A stretch of 64,000 nucleotides of DNA. Origin: Lentisphaeria bacterium (GTDB lineage Bacteria > Verrucomicrobiota > Lentisphaeria > Victivallales > UBA1829). The stretch covers positions 62,001 to 126,000 of the forward strand of contig JAFTIQ010000022.1 of assembly GCA_017456805.1 (NCBI GenBank). The letters run 5' to 3'. The translations under genes and the position numbers were made by a program. Under the pieces are notes generated by a model that was given only the letters and a program-made list of their open reading frames with translations, was not told the origin of the DNA and did no database searches. Positions 18,107-25,666 of this stretch are shown piece by piece (positions within the stretch are counted from its first letter, which is position 1; each line of letters opens with the position of its first letter).

Positions 18107-18115
18107 TTCTCTCAC

Positions 18116-18140
18116 GGCAGGGTCCGCTCCGGATCCTGCC
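18116..18140 (+). other. Hairpin between rubrerythrin and PerR-like gene
   Basis: GGCAGGGTCC pairs with GGATCCTGCC (10 bp, one G-U) around a 5-base loop. The T run after it is poor, so it is more likely a partial terminator or mRNA end protector, lowering regulator expression relative to rubrerythrin. Confidence 0.6.
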
Positions 18141-18163
18141 TCTTTCAGTTCAGGAGGTGATTC

Positions 18164-18592
18164 ATGACAAATTCAGAAGCAGCCGCAATGCTCCGTAAAT
18201 TCGGAATCCAGCCATCCCAGCCGAGGGTCGCGATCTATGCTTATTTGGATTCTCTCAGAAATCACCCCACGGCAGACACCATTTATGCTGCGCTTTCTCC
18301 GGATTATCCATCTCTTTCCAGGACAACTGTTTATAACACCTTGAAGCTGTTCCGGAGCTGCGGAGCGGCTCAGGGGATTATCATCGAAGATGGTGAAATG
18401 CGTTTTGATGCGGATATTTCAAAACATGCGCATTTCAAATGTACTGATTGCGGAGAAGTTCATGATCTGTTCTTTGATCCTGCCCAGTATTTACCGCCGG
18501 TTCCCATGGATTTCTTCATCCAGGAGATCCATGTAAATTACCGGGGAGTCTGTCCTGATTGCTGTAAAAAGAGAAACAGAAAATCCAGTTGA
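18164..18592 (+). CDS. Fur-family transcriptional regulator, PerR-like
   Basis: 142 residues with a strong AGGAGGTG ribosome site. The N-terminal winged helix ends in SLSRTTVYNTLKLF, the Fur-family recognition helix. The metal ligands match PerR best: MRFD (Asp), KHAHF (two His) and VHDLF (Asp), plus the structural zinc pairs CTDCGE and CPDC. PerR senses peroxide through metal-catalysed His oxidation and represses peroxide-defence genes. Position directly behind reverse rubrerythrin supports the PerR role over Fur or Zur. Confidence 0.9.
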   Translation: MTNSEAAAMLRKFGIQPSQPRVAIYAYLDSLRNHPTADTIYAALSPDYPSLSRTTVYNTLKLFRSCGAAQGIIIEDGEMRFDADISKHAHFKCTDCGEVHDLFFDPAQYLPPVPMDFFIQEIHVNYRGVCPDCCKKRNRKSS

Positions 18593-18613
18593 ACCGAAAT
18601 TTCATTGAGATCA

Positions 18614-18651
18614 AAGAGCCGAGGCTTCCCGGAAGTGCGGCTCTTTTTTTT
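18614..18651 (+). terminator. Terminator of the rubrerythrin-perR operon
   Basis: AAGAGCCG (18614-18621) pairs with CGGCTCTT (18638-18645), followed by a run of T residues. Confidence 0.85.
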
Positions 18652-18702
18652 GTGTTCCTGCGGCGGAGGTTCAAGTTTTTTTTATTTTTTTCTGAATCAT
18701 AC

Positions 18703-18730
18703 TTGACTTTTCCGATTCGTGAGTTAAAGT
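18703..18730 (+). promoter_or_regulatory. Promoter of the HDOD-kdsB-rdgB operon
   Basis: TTGACT (18703-18708), 16 bases, TAAAGT (18725-18730), about 115 bases upstream of the HDOD gene. The intervening leader holds no convincing gene. Confidence 0.45.
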
Positions 18731-18850
18731 TATGTTCAAATGATCAAATTTCCCCTTGAAAGAGTTATTGGAAAATTCTGTTCTGAAAAGATCAGAAAAC
18801 GTTGCGGAAAGAGATCTTTTTCCGCGGTATAACAGAGAGGTGCAGATACG

Positions 18851-19747
18851 ATGGAAATTTCAGAGAAAAATGGAAATCAGGAAATGTTATTCAATAAGAA
18901 AGAAAAATTTCTTTTACGGATTTCAAGTGTCACGGATCTCTCTGTTCCTTCCGTTGTCATGGATCAGATTTTTCCGATTTTGAATGGGGATGAATTTCCG
19001 GAGGATTTCGGGAACAGCAAATTGATGCACGATCCCTCCATTGTTGCCTATTTTCTGAAACAGCTTTATGAGGAGGAGGCGAACAGGGAAACGCTTTATT
19101 CCGGCATGGAAGATATCTTCCGGCACATGACCAAAGAGGAGATGTATAATCATCTTTCCGAGCTTTCTCTGATGGAACTGTTCGGACCGGTGGAGATCGA
19201 AGAATGGAAACATGCCTATTCCTCTCATCTTCTCATGCATGTTCTTGTAACAGAAAACGGGTTCCATCAGCTTCGGTATCTTGTTCCGCTGATGCTGATT
19301 CATGATATTGGCAAACAGGTGCTTCATTCCATCGTTCCGGAGATCAGCAGGGAAATTGTGGAACTTGCACAGAAACAGAAACTCCCCCGGAGTATTGCAG
19401 AGAATCAATTATTGGAGCTGACCCATGCGGAAGCCGGAGCCAGACTTTTGAAAGAATGGCATTTTCCGCCCCGGTTCTACCTTCCGGTCAAATATCATCA
19501 CAGCATTGAGATCCCGATGGAATATATTCTGGAAACTGCGCTGATCCAGTTTGTGAACTGGGTGGATTGCAATGTTCGGGGAATCCCGGCACAGCCTCTT
19601 GACCGGAAAACGATGGAGCTTGCGGGAATTGAGGAAATCGATACAGAGTACTGGATCAGAAGGCACCGGAAGATCGTTGCAGAAATCGATCATTACTTTG
19701 AGCCGGAAGGCATTATGAATAAAACAAAAACAGAAGAAAAACCATGA
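18851..19747 (+). CDS. HDOD-domain protein
   Basis: 298 residues. The central and C-terminal part carries HDOD features: a LHDIGK-like HDIGKQVL, ELTHAEAGARLLKEW and VKYHHSIEIP, spaced as in HDOD signalling proteins. HDOD domains are HD-superfamily folds of mostly regulatory, non-catalytic function. The N-terminal 110 residues show no domain I recognise. A GAGGTG ribosome site precedes the ATG. It overlaps kdsB by 4 bases (ATGA), so expression is coupled to KDO activation. Confidence 0.8.
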   Translation: MEISEKNGNQEMLFNKKEKFLLRISSVTDLSVPSVVMDQIFPILNGDEFPEDFGNSKLMHDPSIVAYFLKQLYEEEANRETLYSGMEDIFRHMTKEEMYNHLSELSLMELFGPVEIEEWKHAYSSHLLMHVLVTENGFHQLRYLVPLMLIHDIGKQVLHSIVPEISREIVELAQKQKLPRSIAENQLLELTHAEAGARLLKEWHFPPRFYLPVKYHHSIEIPMEYILETALIQFVNWVDCNVRGIPAQPLDRKTMELAGIEEIDTEYWIRRHRKIVAEIDHYFEPEGIMNKTKTEEKP

Positions 19748-20472
19748 AAACAGCAGCTATTATTCCTGCCCGGATGGGCAGTACCCGTTTTCCCGGAAAA
19801 GTCCTTGCAAAACTTGGCGGAAAACCCATCGTCCAGTGGGTCTGGGAACGTACCAAAGCATCCAAAGCCGATGAAGTGATCGTTGCTTCAGACAGCCGGG
19901 AAGTCATTGATGCAGTCAAAGCATTCGGCGGAAATGCCCGCATGACCTCCCCCAACCATCCGTCCGGCTCTGACCGGATCTGGGAAGTCGCTTCCGGGCT
20001 TGACTGCGATATTATCATCAATGTGCAGGGAGATGAACCGTTTATGGAACCCAGCGTGATTGACCGGTTGATCGATGTTATGCAGGAATCCCCTGCTCCG
20101 GATATGGCGACCGTCGTGGTTCCCTCCACCCGGGAACAGATCGCCAACAATCCAAATTCCCCGAAAGTTGTAATCGGTGCGGACGGCATGGCGCTTTATT
20201 TCAGCCGTTCTCCGATCCCTTATCTCCGGGAAGGCGGAACGGATATGCCCCTTTACAAACACTGGGGGATCTATGCATACTCCAAAGAAGCGCTCCGCCG
20301 TTTTGTTTCCCTTCCGGAAAGTCCTCTGGAAAAATGCGAAAAGCTTGAACAGCTCCGTGCCTTGGAAAATGGAATGAAAATCAAAGTGATCCAGACCAAT
20401 TTCCAGAGTATCGGAATCGATACTCCCGAAGATCTTGTTCAGGCGGAAAATTATCTGAAAGGCTTGAAATAA
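19744..20472 (+). CDS. kdsB: 3-deoxy-manno-octulosonate cytidylyltransferase
   Basis: 242 residues, family-typical length. It activates KDO to CMP-KDO for the lipopolysaccharide inner core in the cytoplasm. The N-terminal IIPARMGSTRFPGKVL nucleotide-binding motif, HPSGSDRIWE, NVQGDEP and HWGIYAYS are diagnostic. With the LpxL-type gene at 24744 it shows the cell makes lipid A and KDO. Coupled to the HDOD gene upstream and 14 bases from rdgB. Confidence 0.96.
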   Translation: MKTAAIIPARMGSTRFPGKVLAKLGGKPIVQWVWERTKASKADEVIVASDSREVIDAVKAFGGNARMTSPNHPSGSDRIWEVASGLDCDIIINVQGDEPFMEPSVIDRLIDVMQESPAPDMATVVVPSTREQIANNPNSPKVVIGADGMALYFSRSPIPYLREGGTDMPLYKHWGIYAYSKEALRRFVSLPESPLEKCEKLEQLRALENGMKIKVIQTNFQSIGIDTPEDLVQAENYLKGLK

Positions 20473-20486
20473 GGGGATTTTGCATC

Positions 20487-21107
20487 ATGCTTCAACTGCT
20501 TGCCGCTACGACGAATAAGAATAAGGTCCGGGAATTCCAGGAAATTCTTCAGGATCTGAAAGACAAAATCAATATTGTTACTCAGGATACCATTCCGAAT
20601 TTTCCGGAAATCGTGGAAGATGGTTCTTCTTTCGAGGAAAATGCGATGAAAAAGGCAAAAGAATCTTCCGCCTTTGCAGATATGGTTGCAATGGCAGATG
20701 ATTCCGGATTGGTTGTGGAAGCTCTGGACGGTGCGCCCGGGATCCATTCTGCCCGCTATGCCGGGGAGAATGCAACGGATGCCGACCGGATCGCAAAACT
20801 TCTGAAAGCGATGGAAGGAAAGAAAGACCGCCGCGCAAAATTTGTCTGTGCGGCTGCCATTGCATACCGGGGAGAAGAAGTCCGGACCTTTGTCGGTGAA
20901 GTCAAAGGCGTGATCGCTGATGCGCCTTCCGGCACAAATGGTTTCGGTTATGACCCGGTCTTTATTCCCGATGGATTCAATAAAACATTTGCAGAGCTGA
21001 CCGATGAGGAGAAAAATGCCATCAGCCATCGCGGAAATGCCATGAGAGCTGTCGCTGACTTCCTCCGGGATGAATTCGCAAAAATGGATGATTTTGAATT
21101 CGTATGA
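20487..21107 (+). CDS. rdgB: RdgB/HAM1 non-canonical purine NTP pyrophosphatase
   Basis: 206 residues. It hydrolyses ITP, dITP and XTP to monophosphates and keeps deaminated purines out of nucleic acids. Signature runs are AATTNKNKVREFQ at the N-terminus, ADDSGLVVEALDGAPG, SARYAGE, FGYDPVF and ISHRGNAM. It overlaps the next gene by 4 bases. Confidence 0.95.
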   Translation: MLQLLAATTNKNKVREFQEILQDLKDKINIVTQDTIPNFPEIVEDGSSFEENAMKKAKESSAFADMVAMADDSGLVVEALDGAPGIHSARYAGENATDADRIAKLLKAMEGKKDRRAKFVCAAAIAYRGEEVRTFVGEVKGVIADAPSGTNGFGYDPVFIPDGFNKTFAELTDEEKNAISHRGNAMRAVADFLRDEFAKMDDFEFV

Positions 21108-22000
21108 GAACCCTGTTCTGTCTCTTTCTGTGCTGCTGTTTCTCAGTTCTTTCTGCTCAAATGATCTCTTTTGAGTTTCAGAAAGAGCCCGTGGGCAGCA
21201 CGAACACAGCTCAATTGAAGCTCAAACTTTCCCGGGAATATACCTTTATGATCCCGGGAGCCGGAAAACCCATCGGAAAACTGGAAACGATGGAAGTCGT
21301 CCTGCTTACGGATATTCAGGTGGAACGGATCAACCGGAAGGGCTTTCCGGTTACCCTGATCCTCCGTCCGAAAATTCTGGGCGGAACCCTCAATGGACGG
21401 AGAATCGATCCGGCATCTTTGCAGGGAAGAGTCATCCGGGCAGAGCTGGAATCCTATCCCTGCACCTTCACGTCAACGGACGGAAAGGAACTCAGTGGGG
21501 AAGCAAAGATGGTTCTTGCAGCATTTTTCCGTCAGCAGCAGGGATTTTCTTATGCGGATATTTTAGGAAAGAGCAGAAATTACAAGCAGGGAGGAAAGTG
21601 GCTTCCTGATTCTTCACCGATTTTACAAACTCTCGCAAAGCGGAATATTTCTCTGAAAAAAAGAAATCTCACAGCTTCCGCAATGTTTGAAAACAAATTC
21701 AAAGTCAACGGAATCGAGTGTACTGCTGTGGTCCTGAATCTGTTGTCGGTGGGAACTCATGCCTATGATTTCCGGATCCGGACAAGGATCGTGCTTCCGG
21801 TCGACCGGAAAAACGGGAATGTGTTTCATCTGACCCGCGAGGGAGTGGAAGTGGTTGACCGCAAGCTCCTTTCCGGAGATTTTGCCGCTGCTGGTTCTGC
21901 TGTCAGAATCACCACAAAGGAACAGATGGAAGTGACCTACGTTCCGAGAAAAAAGCAGGCTCCCGGCAAAAAAACCGGACATTTTATGGATATTTTCTAA
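21104..22000 (+). CDS. Secreted protein of unknown function
   Basis: 298 residues. A Cys-rich signal peptide (MRTLFCLFLCCCFSVLSA) precedes a mostly beta-rich mature part with no family I recognise. It contains a lysine-rich C-terminus (VPRKKQAPGKKTGH). Start overlaps the rdgB stop (ATGA), so it is translated with the housekeeping operon. It is followed after 103 bases by another secreted protein with a basic tail, and both may act together; this is only positional. Confidence 0.7.
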   Translation: MRTLFCLFLCCCFSVLSAQMISFEFQKEPVGSTNTAQLKLKLSREYTFMIPGAGKPIGKLETMEVVLLTDIQVERINRKGFPVTLILRPKILGGTLNGRRIDPASLQGRVIRAELESYPCTFTSTDGKELSGEAKMVLAAFFRQQQGFSYADILGKSRNYKQGGKWLPDSSPILQTLAKRNISLKKRNLTASAMFENKFKVNGIECTAVVLNLLSVGTHAYDFRIRTRIVLPVDRKNGNVFHLTREGVEVVDRKLLSGDFAAAGSAVRITTKEQMEVTYVPRKKQAPGKKTGHFMDIF

Positions 22001-22102
22001 ATTTTCCATTTTTTACAATTTTTCTTACAATAATTTCTTTTCTTCTGCGTTAACTGTTTGAAATCCCGGGATTCTTACAAGAAAACAGAAGGAACGAAAC
22101 TT

Positions 22103-22765
22103 ATGAAAACAATGATCACACTTGCGGCTGCTCTCCTTTGTGCCGGGATTCTCTGCGCAGCCCCTGCTCCGGAAACCGCTCCTGCAGGAAAAAATCCCCC
22201 CCGTGAACAAAGACAGGATCGCCGGAAACCGCCCCGCCCGGGGAAAAAACCGCACCGGGAAAAAAATCCTATGGCTCTGCTCAATCAGCATTTGCCCGGA
22301 ATCCAGGAACTTTTCCCGGAAGAATATGCCAAGGTTCAGGAACTCCTCAAAAAAGATCCTCAGTCAGCTAAGCAGGAAATGCAAAAACTCCGCAAGAAAC
22401 TGATGGAGCAGCGGAAAAAAGATTTTGCCGCGATCCGCGCTGCATTCAAAGCCTATCAGGAAACCGGTGATGAAGCAAAGCTGGCAGAAGGCAAAAAACT
22501 TCTTGCTGAAAAAGTCGCGCTCGCTGTTGAAAATGCAAAAAAACAGATTGAAATCGGAAAGCAGGAGCTGGAAAGCATCAGAAAACTGAATCTTTCAGGT
22601 AAAAATCTCCGTGAAATTGAAGCATTGTACCGGATGAATATCAATAATCTGGAAAGATTTGCCAAGATTGATGTTCAAAAATTTACGGAACGGCTGGCAC
22701 AACATTTCACAAGGAAGCCCGGAGCTCCGGCTGGAAAGCAGGCTCCGCCTCCGAAGAAAAAATAA
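22103..22765 (+). CDS. Secreted, highly charged helical protein of unknown function
   Basis: 220 residues from the ATG at 22103 (AGAAGGA ribosome site), which gives a clean signal peptide (MKTMITLAAALLCAGILCA); an ATG 15 codons upstream would bury it. The mature protein starts with a Pro/Arg/Lys-rich stretch (about residues 24-60), continues as a long Lys/Glu/Ala helix with coiled-coil spacing (about 65-200), and ends in a Pro/Lys tail (APPPKKK). No family recognised. The layout recalls small periplasmic helical chaperones such as Spy only superficially. Confidence 0.75.
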   Translation: MKTMITLAAALLCAGILCAAPAPETAPAGKNPPREQRQDRRKPPRPGKKPHREKNPMALLNQHLPGIQELFPEEYAKVQELLKKDPQSAKQEMQKLRKKLMEQRKKDFAAIRAAFKAYQETGDEAKLAEGKKLLAEKVALAVENAKKQIEIGKQELESIRKLNLSGKNLREIEALYRMNINNLERFAKIDVQKFTERLAQHFTRKPGAPAGKQAPPPKKK

Positions 22766-22776
22766 TCTCCCCAATC

Positions 22777-22835
22777 AAAAAAGAGTCCCCCTCTCTTTCT
22801 GCCAGAGAATTCCCCCTCTCAGGCAGTTTTCTTTT
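22777..22835. terminator. Bidirectional terminator between convergent operons
   Basis: Plus strand: CTGCC-A-GAGA / TCTC-A-GGCAG (22799-22826) followed by TTTTCTTTT. Minus strand: a short AAAGAG/CTCTTT hairpin (22798-22780) running into a T run ends the XRE side. Confidence 0.65.
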
Positions 22836-22873
22836 AAAGGAAATACTCTTTCAGGAAAGATTGTCCTGTAAAA

Positions 22874-23449
22874 TTATTCCGGATCTCCGCCGGAATAAGT
22901 GATCAAAGCCCGGGCGTAATCGCAGCCTTCTGCAAGACGGACTTTGTGAGGCAGATTCGCTTTCATATAGAGAGTGTCCCCGGGATTCATCCGATGGACC
23001 TCCTGATCGTTCAGAATGTAATAATCGATAGAACCTTCCAGCAGGACGAAAAATTCTTCTGTATCATGGAACATGAAATCACGTTCCTCCCCGGTACGGC
23101 GGTATTCCACCAGAAATGGATCCATGATCCGCCCGATTTGCGGATATGCCAGAGCAAAATAACGGATTCCGTATTTATTTCCCTCATCCCGGATAAGTTC
23201 CTCTCCCTCGTTCATTTTCCCGAAGGTGAATTCAGGCGTTGGATTATCCGGCTGAAACAATCCGGAAAGACCGGTTCCGAGCGCCTCACCGATTTTATTC
23301 AAGGCGTTCAGGGACGGTGTGACCCGGAAATTTTCCACCTGGGAAATGAATCCTTTGCTGAATCCGCTTTTTGCGGCAAGCTGTTCGATGGTCATATTCT
23401 GAGCAAGCCGGATCTTGCGGATCGTTTGGGAAAGCTGAATCAAATCCAT
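22874..23449 (-). CDS. XRE-family regulator with C-terminal cupin domain
   Basis: 191 residues. Residues about 6-62 are an XRE helix-turn-helix (MTIEQLAAKSGFSKGFISQV). Residues about 110-185 are a cupin fold (DTEEFFVLLEGSIDYYI, MNPGDTLYMKANLPHKV) that would bind a small effector. Such regulators often control a neighbouring transporter or metabolic gene; here the MFS gene ends 2 bases upstream, so it is probably part of the same transcript and may control that transporter. Confidence 0.92.
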   Translation of the reverse strand: MDLIQLSQTIRKIRLAQNMTIEQLAAKSGFSKGFISQVENFRVTPSLNALNKIGEALGTGLSGLFQPDNPTPEFTFGKMNEGEELIRDEGNKYGIRYFALAYPQIGRIMDPFLVEYRRTGEERDFMFHDTEEFFVLLEGSIDYYILNDQEVHRMNPGDTLYMKANLPHKVRLAEGCDYARALITYSGGDPE

Positions 23450-23451
23450 TG

Positions 23452-24732
23452 TTATTTTCCTTCAGATTCACTCTTTTTTTCAACTTCCGGGAGCTTTATG
23501 GAACTGTAAAGTGCAAACAGAGAAAGCAGGAACAGGAAGAGATAAAGGGAGAAGTAAGACATTTTTCCGTAAACGGTTATCCCATCTTTCACGACCGGCG
23601 GGAAGAGATCCATGAAAAAGCCTGAGATACTCCCGAGAACCGCCACCATTAAATAATTGAATCCATTTCCGCAGCTGACAGCTGTCCCCAAATGTTCCGG
23701 CTGATTGATATCCCGCAGAAGAGTCAGGTTGATCGGAGCGAAGTTGCAGACAAAGCTCAGAATCCAGAACAATGCAATGATCACAGAAGTCCGGATCTCA
23801 AAAAACACAAAAATGGAAATCAGCAAAGTGGTAAGAGTTGTCATGATTGCAGCCAGCATGAAAAACGGCTTGCATCTTCCGCGGATCAGACGGTGGGTAT
23901 AAACGCAAAGGAAGCTGGACGCTGCCGACATGAGCCCCATTCCGGAAAGGATCGCCGCGGCTTTGGTGGAATCCATCTGGCAGAAATCTTCCAGAAATTT
24001 CATCCCGAATGCAGTATGGATCACATAATAGATCCCGAAACAGATCCCCAGAGAGAGATATGCCATGACATTGCTCCGGTTTTTCAGCACCCGGGGAAAT
24101 GTTCCCAAGTCAAACCGGATCTTCTGTCTTTCAGTCTTCGGAAGGGTGAGCCCGGTCAAAACAACCAGGACTCCGGTACATGCTGTGATGATTCCGGCAA
24201 TCAGAAGAGTCTGCTTCCAGCCCATCAGATGCACACAAGCCACAAAGGGAGAGTTTGCCGCGATCCCTCCGATGCACCCGCACAACAGCAAGATCCCCAT
24301 CAGAACCGTAAACTGTTTCGGAAATGCACGGGAGGCAGTCTGTACAAGCGAGACGTAAAACATGCTTGCACCAAATCCGACGAGCCCCCGGCTGATATAC
24401 AGCAAAGTCAAATTCGGGGCCAGCGGGAACATCACAGAGCCGATCCCGAACAGGATCGCGCCGATCGTAAGCACCCGGACTCCCCCGATGGAATCTGTCA
24501 GGATCCCCACAAACAATTGGGAGATTGCATAGATATACATAAAGGCAGCCCCGAAGGAGGTCACCTGCGCAGCAGATAAGGCTAAACCGGTCTGCAATTC
24601 ATTAAAAACAGAACCAGGAATCGCCACCCGCTGAATGTTGGTGAAGAAATAAAGAACCGTTCCGAGAAGAAGCAGTGCCCCCATCCGGATGCATGCTGAG
24701 CGGTCCAGTTCATTGTTTTTCTGTTCAGCCAT
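23452..24732 (-). CDS. MFS transporter
   Basis: 426 residues from the ATG at 24732, with an AAGG site 9 bases upstream and 11 bases from the preceding stop; a longer reading would run into the upstream acyltransferase gene. Twelve membrane helices are apparent. The first half has the loop-2-like GILTDSIGGVR motif of MFS carriers and GLVGFGASMFYVS. Substrate unknown; sugar or organic anion carriers of the ACS/NNP type look similar. Sits between an lpxL-like gene and its likely XRE regulator. Confidence 0.88.
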   Translation of the reverse strand: MAEQKNNELDRSACIRMGALLLLGTVLYFFTNIQRVAIPGSVFNELQTGLALSAAQVTSFGAAFMYIYAISQLFVGILTDSIGGVRVLTIGAILFGIGSVMFPLAPNLTLLYISRGLVGFGASMFYVSLVQTASRAFPKQFTVLMGILLLCGCIGGIAANSPFVACVHLMGWKQTLLIAGIITACTGVLVVLTGLTLPKTERQKIRFDLGTFPRVLKNRSNVMAYLSLGICFGIYYVIHTAFGMKFLEDFCQMDSTKAAAILSGMGLMSAASSFLCVYTHRLIRGRCKPFFMLAAIMTTLTTLLISIFVFFEIRTSVIIALFWILSFVCNFAPINLTLLRDINQPEHLGTAVSCGNGFNYLMVAVLGSISGFFMDLFPPVVKDGITVYGKMSYFSLYLFLFLLSLFALYSSIKLPEVEKKSESEGK

Positions 24733-24743
24733 TTTATCGTACC

Positions 24744-25664
24744 TTAACGTTTTCTGCCATCCATATCCAGCCAGCGACGGGCTGCCCACATCCATTGTTC
24801 GGGCTGCTGACGGATGATTTTTTCCAACTCAGTCGTACACATCTGGGTTACGACCTGAACATCCCGTTCTTTGTCATCGGTTGGCTCATATTTGATCAGA
24901 TTTCCCAGCACGATTTCAAAACGGAAATCCTTTCCGGGCAGACGCCGGGTCACTTCAGGCAGGAGCGGATAACCGGTTTTAAGATGCATCAGAGCGGGAG
25001 TCTTATGAGTCCGGCAGGGATGTCCGAAGAAAATCGTCTCCACCCCTTCTGTATGAGATGCATGCTGATCGATAAGGACGGTAAAGACCCGTCCTTCGTT
25101 CAGAGCTTTCAGCCCTTGACGGATCCCGAGGTTTTTGGGAATCAGTTTATGCAGGGGGCTTGCCCGGTGAGAAAGGATCAGTTCTCCGATTTTCGGATTA
25201 TCAAAGGGCCGCATCATGGAAGCCATTGTTCTTCCGCTGAGATCGCAATAAGCATGTCCGGCGACTTCCCAGTTTCCGTAATGAGCCACCCCGAGAATGT
25301 GGGTTTTGAACTTGGCAGAGGCTGCAAAATATTCCCGGACAGATTCCGGAGGCCCGGAAACTGTGATCTTTGCTTTGTCATAGCATTGATCCATTTTGAA
25401 GATCTCTGCAAGGAGCATGGAAAACTCATGGAAACATTTTTTTGCCAGCCTTTTGGCTGATTTCCGGTCTTTTACCACTCCGGCATGAAGCATGTGATTG
25501 ATCGTCCGGTTCCGGTGCTTGGCATCCAGATAATATGCGCAGGAGATCAGGAACGAGGAAATGGCATACGCCACTTTCAAGGGGAGCATCCGCACAAATT
25601 TGTAAAAGATCAGGAAGGGAATGTATTCCAGCCAGATCACAATTTTTGATTTATCGCGAGCCAT
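24744..25664 (-). CDS. LpxL/LpxM-family lipid A late acyltransferase
   Basis: 306 residues from ATG 25664 (MARDKSKIVIW), which follows the argS stop directly with a GGAGG site inside the end of argS. An N-terminal hydrophobic segment anchors it in the inner membrane. The catalytic HX4E is visible in AHYGNWEVAG; LIDQHASHTEG and EQWMWAARRW are further HtrB/LpxL motifs. It adds secondary acyl chains to KDO-lipid A or its precursor. Which position it acylates cannot be told. Confidence 0.9.
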   Translation of the reverse strand: MARDKSKIVIWLEYIPFLIFYKFVRMLPLKVAYAISSFLISCAYYLDAKHRNRTINHMLHAGVVKDRKSAKRLAKKCFHEFSMLLAEIFKMDQCYDKAKITVSGPPESVREYFAASAKFKTHILGVAHYGNWEVAGHAYCDLSGRTMASMMRPFDNPKIGELILSHRASPLHKLIPKNLGIRQGLKALNEGRVFTVLIDQHASHTEGVETIFFGHPCRTHKTPALMHLKTGYPLLPEVTRRLPGKDFRFEIVLGNLIKYEPTDDKERDVQVVTQMCTTELEKIIRQQPEQWMWAARRWLDMDGRKR

Positions 25665-25666
25665 TA

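Noticed and set aside
17456..18115. 219-codon minus-strand frame opposite rubrerythrin
   Set aside because: Mirror of the rubrerythrin codons (Phe/Cys/Ala-rich); the plus strand has promoter, ribosome site and metal ligands.
18756..18983. 75-codon plus-strand frame before the HDOD gene
   Set aside because: Overlaps the HDOD start in another frame, no ribosome site, and no similarity to known proteins.
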